Part shown: positions 50,393-58,286 of the stretch, piece by piece
Layout: every line of letters begins with the position of its first letter
How positions within the stretch are numbered: the first letter of the stretch is position 1
The notes under the pieces: generated by a model
Seen by the model: the letters and a program-made list of their open reading frames with translations, nothing else
Databases searched by the model: none
Told to the model about the DNA's origin: nothing
Assembly: GCA_017520825.1 (NCBI GenBank)
Contig: JAFXEX010000026.1
Coordinates: 79,384 to 143,383, forward strand
Length of the DNA: 64,000 nt
Direction: 5' to 3'
Source of the DNA: Clostridia bacterium
GTDB lineage: Bacteria > Bacillota > Clostridia > Oscillospirales > SIG627
Program-made: the position numbers and the translations under genes

Positions 50393-50505
50393 GTTGACGA
50401 AGTCAACATATCGCGTGCGAAGCACATATCGAGTTCCGTAAGGAACATATCGAGTTGCCGAAAGGCAACATATCACTGCAAAATGCCCTGCATTTTGCAT
50501 TCTGC
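50393..50505. repeat. Array of mini-hairpins plus TGCATT palindromes
   Basis: Four small hairpins follow one another at 18-22 base intervals: GTTGAC-GAA-GTCAAC (50393-50407), GTGC-GAA-GCAC (50415-50425), GTTCC-GTAA-GGAAC (50433-50446) and GTTGCC-GAAA-GGCAAC (50454-50469). Each is followed by the constant linker ATATC (A). The stems differ in sequence but every change is compensated on the other arm. Next comes GCAAAATGC-CCT-GCATTTTGC and a TGCATT word (to 50505). It lies in the rpmA-obgE gap. The spacing and repeat logic differ from CRISPR. Function unknown. Confidence 0.75.
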
Positions 50506-50511
50506 ATTATC

Positions 50512-50540
50512 AAAAAGGAGTTGCCACAGGCAACTCCTTT
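50512..50540 (-). terminator. Terminator after rpmA
   Basis: Perfect 12-base stem AAAGGAGTTGCC/GGCAACTCCTTT (50514-50540), loop TGT on the minus strand, followed there by TTTTTG. It separates rpmA from the hairpin array and obgE. Confidence 0.85.
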
Positions 50541-50547
50541 CAAATAC

Positions 50548-50820
50548 TTATCTAACGCTGACTTTCTTTCTTCCGCCTGCCATAGGCTCGAACTTAACGA
50601 CACCGTCGGTAAGTGCGAAAAGCGTATCATCTGAACCACGTCCAACGTTTTCGCCGGGATGAATGTGAGTTCCTCTCTGACGAACAAGGATATTTCCTGC
50701 TACGCATGCCTGACCGTCAGCTTTTTTAACGCCAAGTCTTTTGGACTCGGAATCACGGCCGTTCTTTGTTGAACCGACACCTTTTTTATGTGCAAAAAAC
50801 TGTAAGCTTAATCTTAACAT
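50548..50820 (-). CDS. rpmA: 50S ribosomal protein L27
   Basis: A 90-residue protein: [21 protein letters not shown], then [16 protein letters not shown] and [17 protein letters not shown]. The leader LRLSLQFF ahead of AHKKG is the Firmicutes N-terminal extension that the cysteine protease Prp removes between F and A; the gene for Prp is immediately upstream. Mature L27 reaches the peptidyl-transferase centre. The start is fixed by the conserved extension; a longer frame to 50979 overlaps the prp gene and is not used. Confidence 0.96.
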   Translation of the reverse strand: MLRLSLQFFAHKKGVGSTKNGRDSESKRLGVKKADGQACVAGNILVRQRGTHIHPGENVGRGSDDTLFALTDGVVKFEPMAGGRKKVSVR

Positions 50821-50824
50821 GACT

Positions 50825-51175
50825 TTAATTTCCTTTCGTGATATTTTTTTGTTGTACCACAACTTCCAGATTGTCGGGATACTGCTCTTGTAAATCGGTA
50901 AGCTGTAACATAAAGCCTTCAATAACGCCCGAAACTGCAAGCTCTGCAGACATGGAGACCTTTTCAACGTTGGTGTCAATCACTGCGTTATCACCGTCTA
51001 TCACAACGGCAAAATCTGCCTTGAACACCTCTGTTATAGTGTTTATAACAAGGTTTGTCATTCCACTGACGGCAGCGCATAAAACGTCGGGTCCGTCAAG
51101 AGAGAACATAGCGTGTCCCGAAAGTGAAAAACCGGTATAAACGTTGTCGGCTTTATAAAATTCAGCTTTAATCAT
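50825..51175 (-). CDS. prp: Ribosomal-processing cysteine protease Prp
   Basis: A 116-residue protein (YsxB-like). The catalytic pair is visible: [10 protein letters not shown], with the active His near residue 21, and [16 protein letters not shown], with the nucleophilic Cys near 33. It cleaves the N-terminal extension of L27. It sits between rplU and rpmA, the conserved location; its ATG overlaps the rplU stop by one base (TAATG). Length and order agree fully with the family. Confidence 0.93.
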   Translation of the reverse strand: MIKAEFYKADNVYTGFSLSGHAMFSLDGPDVLCAAVSGMTNLVINTITEVFKADFAVVIDGDNAVIDTNVEKVSMSAELAVSGVIEGFMLQLTDLQEQYPDNLEVVVQQKNITKGN

Positions 51176-51486
51176 TACTTTGCAATCTTCTGAATCTGTA
51201 CCTTTGTGTAGGGCTGTCTGTGGCCGATTTTCTTCTTGGAGTCCTTCTTGGCCTTGTACTTCAAGATCTGAACCTTCTTGCCCTTACCGTTCTTAACAAC
51301 GGTAGCGGTAACTGTGCATCCTGCAACATTGGGAGTTCCGGCAACAAAAGAGTCACCATCGGAAAGTGCAAGAACTTCGTCGAATGTAACTTCGCTGCCT
51401 GCTTCAACATCAAGCTTTTCAATGAAGATGATGTCGCCTTCCTGAACCTTGTACTGCTTTCCGCCTGTTTTGATCACTGCAAACAC
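51175..51486 (-). CDS. rplU: 50S ribosomal protein L21
   Basis: A 103-residue protein with [25 protein letters not shown] at the start and [21 protein letters not shown] near the end, the L21 signature. The start is GTG at 51486, giving the conserved [13 protein letters not shown] lies eight bases upstream. A GTG at 51495 would place the ribosome site too close. First gene of the rplU-prp-rpmA operon, driven by a consensus promoter and a structured leader. Confidence 0.95.
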   Translation of the reverse strand: MFAVIKTGGKQYKVQEGDIIFIEKLDVEAGSEVTFDEVLALSDGDSFVAGTPNVAGCTVTATVVKNGKGKKVQILKYKAKKDSKKKIGHRQPYTKVQIQKIAK

Positions 51487-51561
51487 GAAAAGCACCTCGC
51501 TTTCTATTTACGTCTCGCTACGGTGGGTTGCCGTAAAGCATTATATACCCACAATATGCGG
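51487..51561 (-). promoter_or_regulatory. Candidate L21 leader RNA with possible pseudoknot
   Basis: On the minus strand the leader holds the hairpin TACGG-CAACCCA-CCGTA. The loop ACCCA can pair with TGGGT located about 20 bases upstream (in TTGTGGGTATA), which would form a pseudoknot. L21 leaders are known ahead of rplU operons in Firmicutes, where excess L21 is thought to repress. I could not check it against the known consensus. Confidence 0.5.
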
Positions 51562-51567
51562 CATATT

Positions 51568-51596
51568 ATTCTAACACCACAATACGGTTTTGTCAA
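51568..51596 (-). promoter_or_regulatory. Promoter of the rplU-prp-rpmA operon
   Basis: On the minus strand TTGACA (51591-51596) and TAGAAT (51568-51573), 17 bases apart. Confidence 0.85.
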
Positions 51597-51715
51597 GTGT
51601 TTTTTGAATATTTTTATTTTTTATGGGAATTTGTGCAAATCCGACCTTAACGTTTTATTTGAATGGATAACTTTGATAGGGGAATAGTAGGAATTTGCCC
51701 GTGGTGGCTCACCAC
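51597..51715. other. Gap between galE and the rplU promoter
   Basis: No gene is seen. A perfect hairpin, GTGGTG-GCT-CACCAC (51701-51715), abuts the galE stop codon. On the plus strand it is followed by TTATTTTTT, so it has terminator shape in the direction opposite to galE, where no gene precedes it. Confidence 0.5.
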
Positions 51716-52717
51716 TTATTTTTTCAGGGATTTCTGGGCAAAATTCCACGCAGAACGGCACATATCCTCAAGACCCAGCTTGGTTTTCCAGCCCAGCTCA
51801 CGCTCTGCCTTAGAGGGATCTGCAAGACATTCGGGAATATCACCGGGACGGCGCGCAGTTATAACGTAGGGAACCTTTATGTTGTTTGACTTTTCAAACG
51901 CCTTTACGATATCAAGAACGCTGTAGCCGTTACCCGTACCAAGATTATAGATGTGTACGCCTGCCTCGTTCAGTTTTTCTATTGCAGCAATGTGACCGAG
52001 AGCAAGGTCGGTTACGTGGATGTAGTCACGCACGCCCGTGCCGTCGTGGGTGGGATAGTCGTTACCGAATACGCTGAGCTGATAAAGCTCACCGGCAGCA
52101 ACCTTTACTATATAAGGCATAAGGTTGTTGGGAATTCCGTTGGGGTTTTCACCGATAAGACCACTTTCGTGAGCGCCGATGGGATTGAAATAACGGAGAA
52201 GCGTTATATTCCATTCAGCATCTGCCTTGGCAAGGTCGGTGTAAATCTTTTCTATCATAAGCTTGGTGGTGCCGTAGGGGTTTGTGGTAGACAGGGGGAA
52301 ATCCTCTGTTATCGGCACTCTTTCAGGCTCACCGTAAACGGTTGCAGAGGATGAGAAGATAAGCTTTTTACAGCCGAACTCTGCCATTACCTCGGCAAGC
52401 ACAACAGAGCTTGCTATATTGTTGTAGTAGTATTCAAGAGGCTTCACGCAGGATTCTCCTACTGCCTTAAGTCCTGCAAAATGAATTACTGCATCTATTT
52501 TGTTTTCTTCAAATATTTTTCTCGTAGGCTCTTTTTCCGTAAGGTCAACGAGATAGAATTTAGGTCTTATACCCGTTATCTCGGCAATTTTGTCAAGAAC
52601 GGATTCCGACGAATTGCAGAGGTTGTCAACGATGATAACCTCGTAGCCCTTCTGAATAAGCTCGACGGTGGTGTGTGAGCCGATGTAGCCAGTGCCACCT
52701 GTTACAAGTACTGTCAT
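51716..52717 (-). CDS. galE: UDP-glucose 4-epimerase
   Basis: A 333-residue extended short-chain dehydrogenase. TVLVTGGTGYIGSHT is the NAD-binding start, then VIHFAGLKAVGES near residue 79, FSSSATVYGEPE (catalytic Ser) near 120 and YGTTKLMIEK (Tyr-x3-Lys) near 147. RYFNPIGAHESGLIGE and RRPGDIPECLADPSKA follow as in GalE. It interconverts UDP-glucose and UDP-galactose, and may feed the exopolysaccharide operon as well as galactose use. It has its own promoter; no clear terminator follows. Confidence 0.95.
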   Translation of the reverse strand: MTVLVTGGTGYIGSHTTVELIQKGYEVIIVDNLCNSSESVLDKIAEITGIRPKFYLVDLTEKEPTRKIFEENKIDAVIHFAGLKAVGESCVKPLEYYYNNIASSVVLAEVMAEFGCKKLIFSSSATVYGEPERVPITEDFPLSTTNPYGTTKLMIEKIYTDLAKADAEWNITLLRYFNPIGAHESGLIGENPNGIPNNLMPYIVKVAAGELYQLSVFGNDYPTHDGTGVRDYIHVTDLALGHIAAIEKLNEAGVHIYNLGTGNGYSVLDIVKAFEKSNNIKVPYVITARRPGDIPECLADPSKAERELGWKTKLGLEDMCRSAWNFAQKSLKK

Positions 52718-52755
52718 AAAATCTTCCTCTCTATATAATGTTCAATATCGTATGT

Positions 52756-52784
52756 ATTTTAGCACACAAAATTTCAGATGTCAA
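52756..52784 (-). promoter_or_regulatory. Promoter of galE
   Basis: On the minus strand TTGACA (52779-52784) and TAAAAT (52756-52761), 17 bases apart. Confidence 0.85.
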
Positions 52785-52876
52785 CCTAAAAGACCGCGCC
52801 GTCTGCACAAAACTGTGAAAGTTGCCTAAAAAAGTCGGATTTTTTTATTACTGTTGTCGAAGAGGCAAGAAAACAA

Positions 52877-52892
52877 ATACTATATCTTGTGG
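52877..52892. promoter_or_regulatory. NrdR-box-like site 1
   Basis: ATACTATATCTTGTGG matches 12 of 16 positions of the palindromic NrdR consensus ACACTATATATAGTGT. It lies upstream of the class III reductase promoter, with its centre 75 bases before that of site 2, about seven helical turns. Confidence 0.55.
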
Positions 52893-52942
52893 TGCAAACT
52901 CCATTTTTTTCAAAAAAATCGCAAGATATTGAAAAAACCTCT

Positions 52943-52970
52943 TGACAAGACACACTATGTATGGTATTAT
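52943..52970 (+). promoter_or_regulatory. Promoter of nrdD
   Basis: TTGACA at 52943-52948 and TATTAT at 52965-52970, 16 bases apart. The spacer contains NrdR-like site 2. A leader of about 75 bases follows, with a small TGTGGA/TCCACA hairpin (52991-53007). Confidence 0.75.
52952..52967. promoter_or_regulatory. NrdR-box-like site 2, inside the promoter
   Basis: ACACTATGTATGGTAT matches 13 of 16 positions of the NrdR consensus and lies between the -35 and -10 boxes, the position expected for a repressor that blocks polymerase. Confidence 0.65.
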
Positions 52971-53050
52971 ACTAACGCATCACAAATACTGTGGAATGAA
53001 TCCACAATTACATACAGACAATAAATTGAAATTCAGAAAGGATTGAAAAA

Positions 53051-55435
53051 ATGTATCAGGTTAAAAAAAGAAACGGAAAAATTACCGAATTTAATATTGC
53101 GAAAATTTCAAACGCTATTGAGCACGCCTTTGATGCGAAGGACATACAGTACAACAGAGACGTAATAGACTTCCTCTCGTTAAAGGTTACTGCAGACTTC
53201 CAGTCCAAGATAGTTGACGACCTTATTGCCGTTGAGGATATTCAGGACAGTGTTGAAAACGTTCTCGTTCAGGCAGGCTATTCCGAGGTTGCAAAGGCAT
53301 ACATTCTCTATCGCCGTCAGCACGAAAAAATGCGTAATATGAAGAGCACCATCCTTGACTACAAGGACGTTGTTGATTCATACGTAAAGGAAATTGACTG
53401 GCGAGTTAAGGAAAACTCCACCGTTACCTATTCCGTAGGTGGTCTTATCCTTTCAAACAGTGGCGCCATTACTGCAAACTATTGGCTCTCGGAAATATAC
53501 GACGATGAGATTGCAGACGCTCACAGAAATGCCGACATCCACCTTCACGACCTGTCAATGCTTACAGGCTACTGCGCAGGCTGGTCACTCAGACAGCTTA
53601 TCAAGGAAGGTCTCGGTGGCGTATCGGGCAAGATTACTTCAGCTCCTGCAAGTCACCTTGCTACCCTTTGTAACCAGATGGTAAACTTCCTCGGTATTAT
53701 GCAGAACGAGTGGGCAGGCGCACAGGCGTTCTCGTCCTTCGACACCTACCTTGCTCCCTTTATCAAGGTTGATAACCTTTCCTACGACGCGGCAAAGAAG
53801 TGTATTGAATCCTTCATTTACGGCGTTAACACTCCCAGCCGTTGGGGTACTCAGGCTCCCTTCTCAAACATCACTCTTGACTGGGTAGTTCCTGCAGACC
53901 TTAAGGACCAGAAGGCAATAGTAGGTGGCAAGGAAATGGACTTCACCTACGGCGACTGTAAGGCTGAAATGGATATGGTAAACAAGGCGTTTATCGAAAT
54001 TATGATTGAGGGCGACGCTAACGGACGAGGATTCCAGTATCCCATTCCTACCTATTCTATCACACGCGACTTCGACTGGTCGGAAACAGAAAACAATAGA
54101 CTCCTCTTTGAGATGACCTCAAAGTACGGAACGCCCTACTTCTCAAACTACGTTAACAGTGATATGGAGCCCAGCGACGTTCGTTCAATGTGCTGCCGTC
54201 TCCGTCTTGACCTGAGAGAGCTTCGTAAGAAATCAGGTGGTTACTTCGGTAGTGGTGAATCCACGGGTTCAATCGGCGTTGTTACCATCAATATGCCCAG
54301 AATAGCATACCTTGCTGAAAACGAGGAAGAGTTCTACAAGAGACTTGACAGGATGATGGATATCTCGGCACGCTCACTTAAGGTTAAGCGTGGAGTTATC
54401 ACCAAGCTTCTTGAAGAGGGACTTTATCCCTATACGAAGAGATATCTCGGCACCTTCAACAACCACTTCTCAACAATCGGTCTTGTTGGTATGAACGAGG
54501 CTTGTCTCAACGCACGCTGGATTGGTAAGGACCTTACTCACGCAGAGGCACAGAGCTTCACAAAGGACGTGCTTAACCACATGAGAGAAAGACTTTCCGA
54601 TTATCAGGAAATGTACGGCGACCTTTACAACCTTGAGGCAACTCCTGCAGAGTCCACCTCATACCGTCTTGCAAAGCACGACCTTGCACGCTACCCCGAC
54701 ATCATCACGGCAAGCGAGAACGAGAATACACCTTATTACACCAACTCCTCTCACCTTCCCGTAAGCTTTACCGACGACGTATTTGAAGCACTTGAAATTC
54801 AGGACGAGCTTCAGACACTCTATACCTCGGGTACTGTTTTCCACACCTTCCTTGGTGAAAAGCTTCCCGATTGGAAGGCTGCTGCAAGCATCGTACGCAA
54901 GATAGCAGAAAACTACAGACTTCCTTACTACACACTTTCTCCCACCTACTCTGTATGTAAGAATCACGGATATATCGCAGGCGAGCATTTCGAATGTGAA
55001 AAGTGTGGAGAAAAGACAGAGGTTTACAGCCGTATTACAGGCTACTACCGTCCCGTTCAGAACTGGAACACAGGTAAGAGCCAGGAATACAAGGACAGAA
55101 AGGAATACGTGCTTGCAACTTCCGTTTGCAAGAGAAACGGCTCACCCGACGGAACTCTCCTTGACCTTCAGCCCGAAGCAAAGACAACCGTTGCCGTTGC
55201 GCAGAAGCAGATAATGCTCTTTGCTACGAGAACCTGTCCTAACTGTAAGATAGCAATGTCCCTTCTTGAAAAGGCGGGAATTGCAGTTGAAAAGCTTATC
55301 GTTGACGACAACCTTGAGCTTGCAAAGTCCTTTGATCTTAAAATGGCGCCCACTCTTATCGTTACCGACGGTGAGAGCTACGAGAAGTACGCAGGCGTAC
55401 AGGAAATCAAGGCATTTATCAACTCAAACAACTAA
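53051..55435 (+). CDS. nrdD: Anaerobic (class III) ribonucleoside-triphosphate reductase with C-terminal redoxin domain
   Basis: A 794-residue glycyl-radical enzyme that makes deoxynucleotides without oxygen. An ATP cone opens it (VKKRNGKITEFNIAKISNAI, residues 3-90). Then come TGYCAGWSLRQL near 177 and MCCRLRLDL near 378 with active-site Cys residues, GSIGVVTINMPRI near 405, a zinc site with CKNHG and CEKCG, and the radical loop SRITGYYRP near 664. After about residue 710 a glutaredoxin/thioredoxin-like domain follows: QIMLFATRTCPNCKIAM with a CPNC motif and MAPTLIV with the cis-Pro. Such a fused redoxin could reduce the active site directly. The activase gene nrdG is not in the window. Confidence 0.93.
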   Translation: MYQVKKRNGKITEFNIAKISNAIEHAFDAKDIQYNRDVIDFLSLKVTADFQSKIVDDLIAVEDIQDSVENVLVQAGYSEVAKAYILYRRQHEKMRNMKSTILDYKDVVDSYVKEIDWRVKENSTVTYSVGGLILSNSGAITANYWLSEIYDDEIADAHRNADIHLHDLSMLTGYCAGWSLRQLIKEGLGGVSGKITSAPASHLATLCNQMVNFLGIMQNEWAGAQAFSSFDTYLAPFIKVDNLSYDAAKKCIESFIYGVNTPSRWGTQAPFSNITLDWVVPADLKDQKAIVGGKEMDFTYGDCKAEMDMVNKAFIEIMIEGDANGRGFQYPIPTYSITRDFDWSETENNRLLFEMTSKYGTPYFSNYVNSDMEPSDVRSMCCRLRLDLRELRKKSGGYFGSGESTGSIGVVTINMPRIAYLAENEEEFYKRLDRMMDISARSLKVKRGVITKLLEEGLYPYTKRYLGTFNNHFSTIGLVGMNEACLNARWIGKDLTHAEAQSFTKDVLNHMRERLSDYQEMYGDLYNLEATPAESTSYRLAKHDLARYPDIITASENENTPYYTNSSHLPVSFTDDVFEALEIQDELQTLYTSGTVFHTFLGEKLPDWKAAASIVRKIAENYRLPYYTLSPTYSVCKNHGYIAGEHFECEKCGEKTEVYSRITGYYRPVQNWNTGKSQEYKDRKEYVLATSVCKRNGSPDGTLLDLQPEAKTTVAVAQKQIMLFATRTCPNCKIAMSLLEKAGIAVEKLIVDDNLELAKSFDLKMAPTLIVTDGESYEKYAGVQEIKAFINSNN

Positions 55436-55443
55436 ACGTGAAA

Positions 55444-55475
55444 AACAAAGAGGACCTCGTGTCCTCTTTGTTTCG
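55444..55475 (+). terminator. Hairpin between nrdD and the reductase gene
   Basis: Perfect 12-base stem AACAAAGAGGAC/GTCCTCTTTGTT (55444-55472) with loop CTCGT; the T run is broken, so it may terminate only in part, which would lower but not abolish expression of the next gene. Confidence 0.7.
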
Positions 55476-55490
55476 GAAAGGAAGTAAAAT

Positions 55491-56393
55491 ATGTACGATA
55501 TAATAGTTATAGGAGCTGGTCCTGCAGGACTTACGGCTGCAGTGTACGGCTTGCGTGCAGGAAAGAGCGTTCTTATACTTGAAAAGGGCGCCTTCGGAGG
55601 TCAGGTGACCTTCAGCCCCAAAATAGAAAACTACCCCGGAATGACTCAGGTATCGGGCAATGAGCTTGCCGACAAAATGGTTGAGCAGGCGCTTTTCCAG
55701 GGCGCCGACGTTGAGGTTGAAGAGGTATATGAAATAAGGAACGGCGACGGCTTTAAGACCGTGGTTACCGATATGGGAGAGCATACTGCAAAGACCGTTA
55801 TAATCGCCACGGGCGCTCAGCATCGCAGACTGGGTGTTGAGGGCGAGGAAAGGTTTATTGGCGAGGGTATTTCCTTCTGCGCAGTTTGTGACGGCGCATT
55901 TTACGCCGGCAAAGAGGTTGCCGTTATAGGTGGTGGCAACAGCGCTCTTCAGGAGGCTTTGTCTCTGTCCGAAATATGTAAAAAGGTAACCGTTGTTCAA
56001 AATCTCGGTTTCTTAACGGGAGAGCAAAGACTTGCCGACCTTGTTGAGAAAAAGGAAAACATAGAGGTTATTCTGTCCCACACAGTTGAAAGAGTACTTG
56101 GAGACACCGAATTTGAGGGCATCGTTATCAAGGGAGAGAATGGCGAAAGAGAGCTGAAGCTGGACGGAATGTTCGTGGCAATCGGACTTTCCCCTGCAAC
56201 CTCGCAGTTTGCAGGTGTTACTGCCCTTGACAAATGGGGATATATAGTAGCCGATGAGAGCTGTACCACCGATACCGAGGGAGTCTTCGTTGCAGGTGAT
56301 TGCAGAACCAAATCAATCCGTCAGATTTCCACAGCAGCGTCAGACGGCGCTATTGCAGCGCTTGCAGCAGTTAAATATATTGAAAGTAAATAA
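55491..56393 (+). CDS. trxB: Thioredoxin-reductase-like flavoprotein
   Basis: A 300-residue protein with the TrxB layout: FAD site IVIGAGPAGLTAAVYGLRAG (residues 5-24), GGQVTFSPKIENYPG near 35, the NAD(P)H domain with the redox motif CAVCDG near 134 and AVIGGGNSALQEAL near 148, and the closing FAD segment GVFVAGDCRTKSIRQISTAASDGAIAA. It lies 55 bases after nrdD, whose fused redoxin domain is the obvious electron acceptor. The pyridine-nucleotide site GGGNSA, lacking the HRR-type arginines of NADPH enzymes (VVQNLG here), leaves the electron donor open. Confidence 0.92.
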   Translation: MYDIIVIGAGPAGLTAAVYGLRAGKSVLILEKGAFGGQVTFSPKIENYPGMTQVSGNELADKMVEQALFQGADVEVEEVYEIRNGDGFKTVVTDMGEHTAKTVIIATGAQHRRLGVEGEERFIGEGISFCAVCDGAFYAGKEVAVIGGGNSALQEALSLSEICKKVTVVQNLGFLTGEQRLADLVEKKENIEVILSHTVERVLGDTEFEGIVIKGENGERELKLDGMFVAIGLSPATSQFAGVTALDKWGYIVADESCTTDTEGVFVAGDCRTKSIRQISTAASDGAIAALAAVKYIESK

Positions 56394-56428
56394 AAAGACA
56401 AGAGGCTTCAAAGCCTCTTGTCTTTTTA
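56392..56428. terminator. Bidirectional terminator between trxB and the ManA-ROK gene
   Basis: AAAAAGACAAGAGGCT (56393-56407) and AGCCTCTTGTCTTTTT arms around TCAA, T runs on both strands, between convergent genes. Confidence 0.92.
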
Positions 56429-56429
56429 T

Positions 56430-58286
56430 TTACACTCCCAAAAGTGCCGCGCCGATAATACCTGCATCGTTTTTAAGTGATGCAATAACTATCTTGGTCT
56501 GATTTTCCGAATATCTGGTATACGAATCTCTGTATACCTGTTTGATTATAGGCTCGAGAATTCCCTCACCCTCGTGGCTTATACCACCACCGATTGCAAC
56601 TACCTCGGGCTGAAGAAGATTCTTAATGTCCGTAATACCTTCTGCAAGATAGTACAGATAGGTGCTTATAACGTTTTTCGCTACCTCGTCGTCTTCTGCA
56701 AGGAAGGGAGTTTTTCCGTTAACTGCGTTGATGTCACCGTTAACCACCTGCCAGAGCTTCGATTCAGGATGCTCCTGCATTGCTTTTTTCGTCTGATTGA
56801 TAAGGGCAGTAGCCGAGGCGTAGGTTTCAAAGCAACCACGTCTTCCACAGGTACAAGGCTCGCCACCCATAGAGAGGAGAAGGTGACCGATTTCTGCGCC
56901 ACCACCCCAGGCACCCGTAACCAGCCTGCCGTTTTCTATGATACCGCCACCAACACCTGTGCCGAGGGTTATCATAACCATACTTTTAGTGTTCTTACCT
57001 GTGCCTGCAACGTATTCGCCCCACGCTGCAGCGTTTGCGTCGTTGTCAATATAAACCTTTTTGTTAAGCCTTTCTTCAAGGTAGGCAACTACGGGAGCGT
57101 GATAGATTTTGAGGTTGTTGGCATATTCAATAGTGCCCTTTTCTTTGTCTATGGTGCCGGGCGCGCCTAATCCAACCGACTCAATCTGTGAAAAATCCAA
57201 GCCCGAATTCTTCACACACTCGTATGCGCATTCTATAATGTCATCGAATATTTCCTCGTTGGGACGGGGAGTGTTGGTCTTCTTTTTTGCTCTGCCGTAG
57301 ATTTTTCCGTTTTCGTCAACTACTGCCGTAGCAATATTCGTGCCTCCAAGGTCAATACCTACGAAATAACGTGGTGAATTTTCTGTCATAATAACTGTTG
57401 CTTCTCCTTTCAAGCTCCACTTGCCGTAGCCTGCAGGGATAAAAACGCTTTCTCCTGCCTTCAGATGCATGGAATTAAGCTCTGCGCTACCCGATACAAG
57501 TGTTAGTGACGTATAACTTTTATTATTTCTTATAAAGCTGGCTTCTCCCGATAAAAGGAGCTCCGAGACCTTAAAATACTTTGATATTCCAAGCACTCTC
57601 ATGCCGTCAACGGTGGGGGTGCTTCTTTTGATATATGGCTTTATCTTGGTGGAAAGCAGACCCTTTTCCACGTGCAACTCACGGGGATTGCCGTTTTTGT
57701 CCCTTCTGCCCCAATCGTAAAGCCTGTAAGTAATATTTGAATTCTGTTGTATTTCCAATATGAGATTGCCACTACCGATAGCGTGTACCGTGCCGGCCTC
57801 TACGAAGAAAACGTCGCCTTGACGGGACTCATGCACTTTAAGCTTTTTTTCCAGAGTGTTTTTTTCAATGGCATCCTTTATGTCTTCCTTGGTAACGCCG
57901 TTTTTAACGCCACAATATATTTTTGCGTTACTCTCTGCCTTCACGACGTACCACATCTCAGTTTTGCCCACGTCGTTTTCAAGCGCTCTTGCCATTTCGT
58001 CGTCGGGATGCACCTGCAGGCTTAACGGTTGCTTCGCATCAATAAATTTAATCAGCACGGGGAATTCATCCGACAGTCTGTCACTTCCGAGAACCTCGGG
58101 ATTTTCTGCAATATATTGGGTCAGTGTCCTTCCGTCTGACAAGAGGCTCTCGCCGTCAGGGTGACAGCTCACCTCCCAGCTTTCAGCCGTTATTCCGTCA
58201 GGCGTGCCCTTTCCGTACGCTTCATACAGTCTTCTTCCACCCCATACGTAATCCTTATAGGTAGGGGTCAGCTTCTGAATCTCCAT
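56430..58286 (-). CDS. Fused mannose-6-phosphate isomerase and ROK-family sugar kinase
   Basis: A 618-residue two-enzyme chain. Residues 1-305 form a complete type I mannose-6-phosphate isomerase: YVWGGRRLYE, LSLQVHPDDEMA near 88 and GKTEMWYVV near 107 (zinc ligands), VEAGTVHAIGSGN near 162. Residues 310-618 form a complete ROK kinase: FVGIDLGGTNIATAVVDENG near 309, GLGAPGTI, IDNDANAAAWGEY near 417 with catalytic Asp, TLGTGVGGGI, and the zinc loop CTCGRRGCFETYAS near 482. It could phosphorylate mannose or fructose and isomerise the product in one protein. The start overlaps the upstream gene by 32 bases but has AGAAAGGG before it. Confidence 0.92.
   Translation of the reverse strand: MEIQKLTPTYKDYVWGGRRLYEAYGKGTPDGITAESWEVSCHPDGESLLSDGRTLTQYIAENPEVLGSDRLSDEFPVLIKFIDAKQPLSLQVHPDDEMARALENDVGKTEMWYVVKAESNAKIYCGVKNGVTKEDIKDAIEKNTLEKKLKVHESRQGDVFFVEAGTVHAIGSGNLILEIQQNSNITYRLYDWGRRDKNGNPRELHVEKGLLSTKIKPYIKRSTPTVDGMRVLGISKYFKVSELLLSGEASFIRNNKSYTSLTLVSGSAELNSMHLKAGESVFIPAGYGKWSLKGEATVIMTENSPRYFVGIDLGGTNIATAVVDENGKIYGRAKKKTNTPRPNEEIFDDIIECAYECVKNSGLDFSQIESVGLGAPGTIDKEKGTIEYANNLKIYHAPVVAYLEERLNKKVYIDNDANAAAWGEYVAGTGKNTKSMVMITLGTGVGGGIIENGRLVTGAWGGGAEIGHLLLSMGGEPCTCGRRGCFETYASATALINQTKKAMQEHPESKLWQVVNGDINAVNGKTPFLAEDDEVAKNVISTYLYYLAEGITDIKNLLQPEVVAIGGGISHEGEGILEPIIKQVYRDSYTRYSENQTKIVIASLKNDAGIIGAALLGV

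Noticed and set aside
50371..50448. N-terminal extension of Obg
   Set aside because: The frame stays open through the mini-hairpin array, but the conserved Obg start MFIDKVEIYVKAG begins at 50370 with a ribosome site upstream.
50393..50469. CRISPR array
   Set aside because: Units are 18-22 bases, repeats are not identical and no spacers exist; the constant part is only ATATC.
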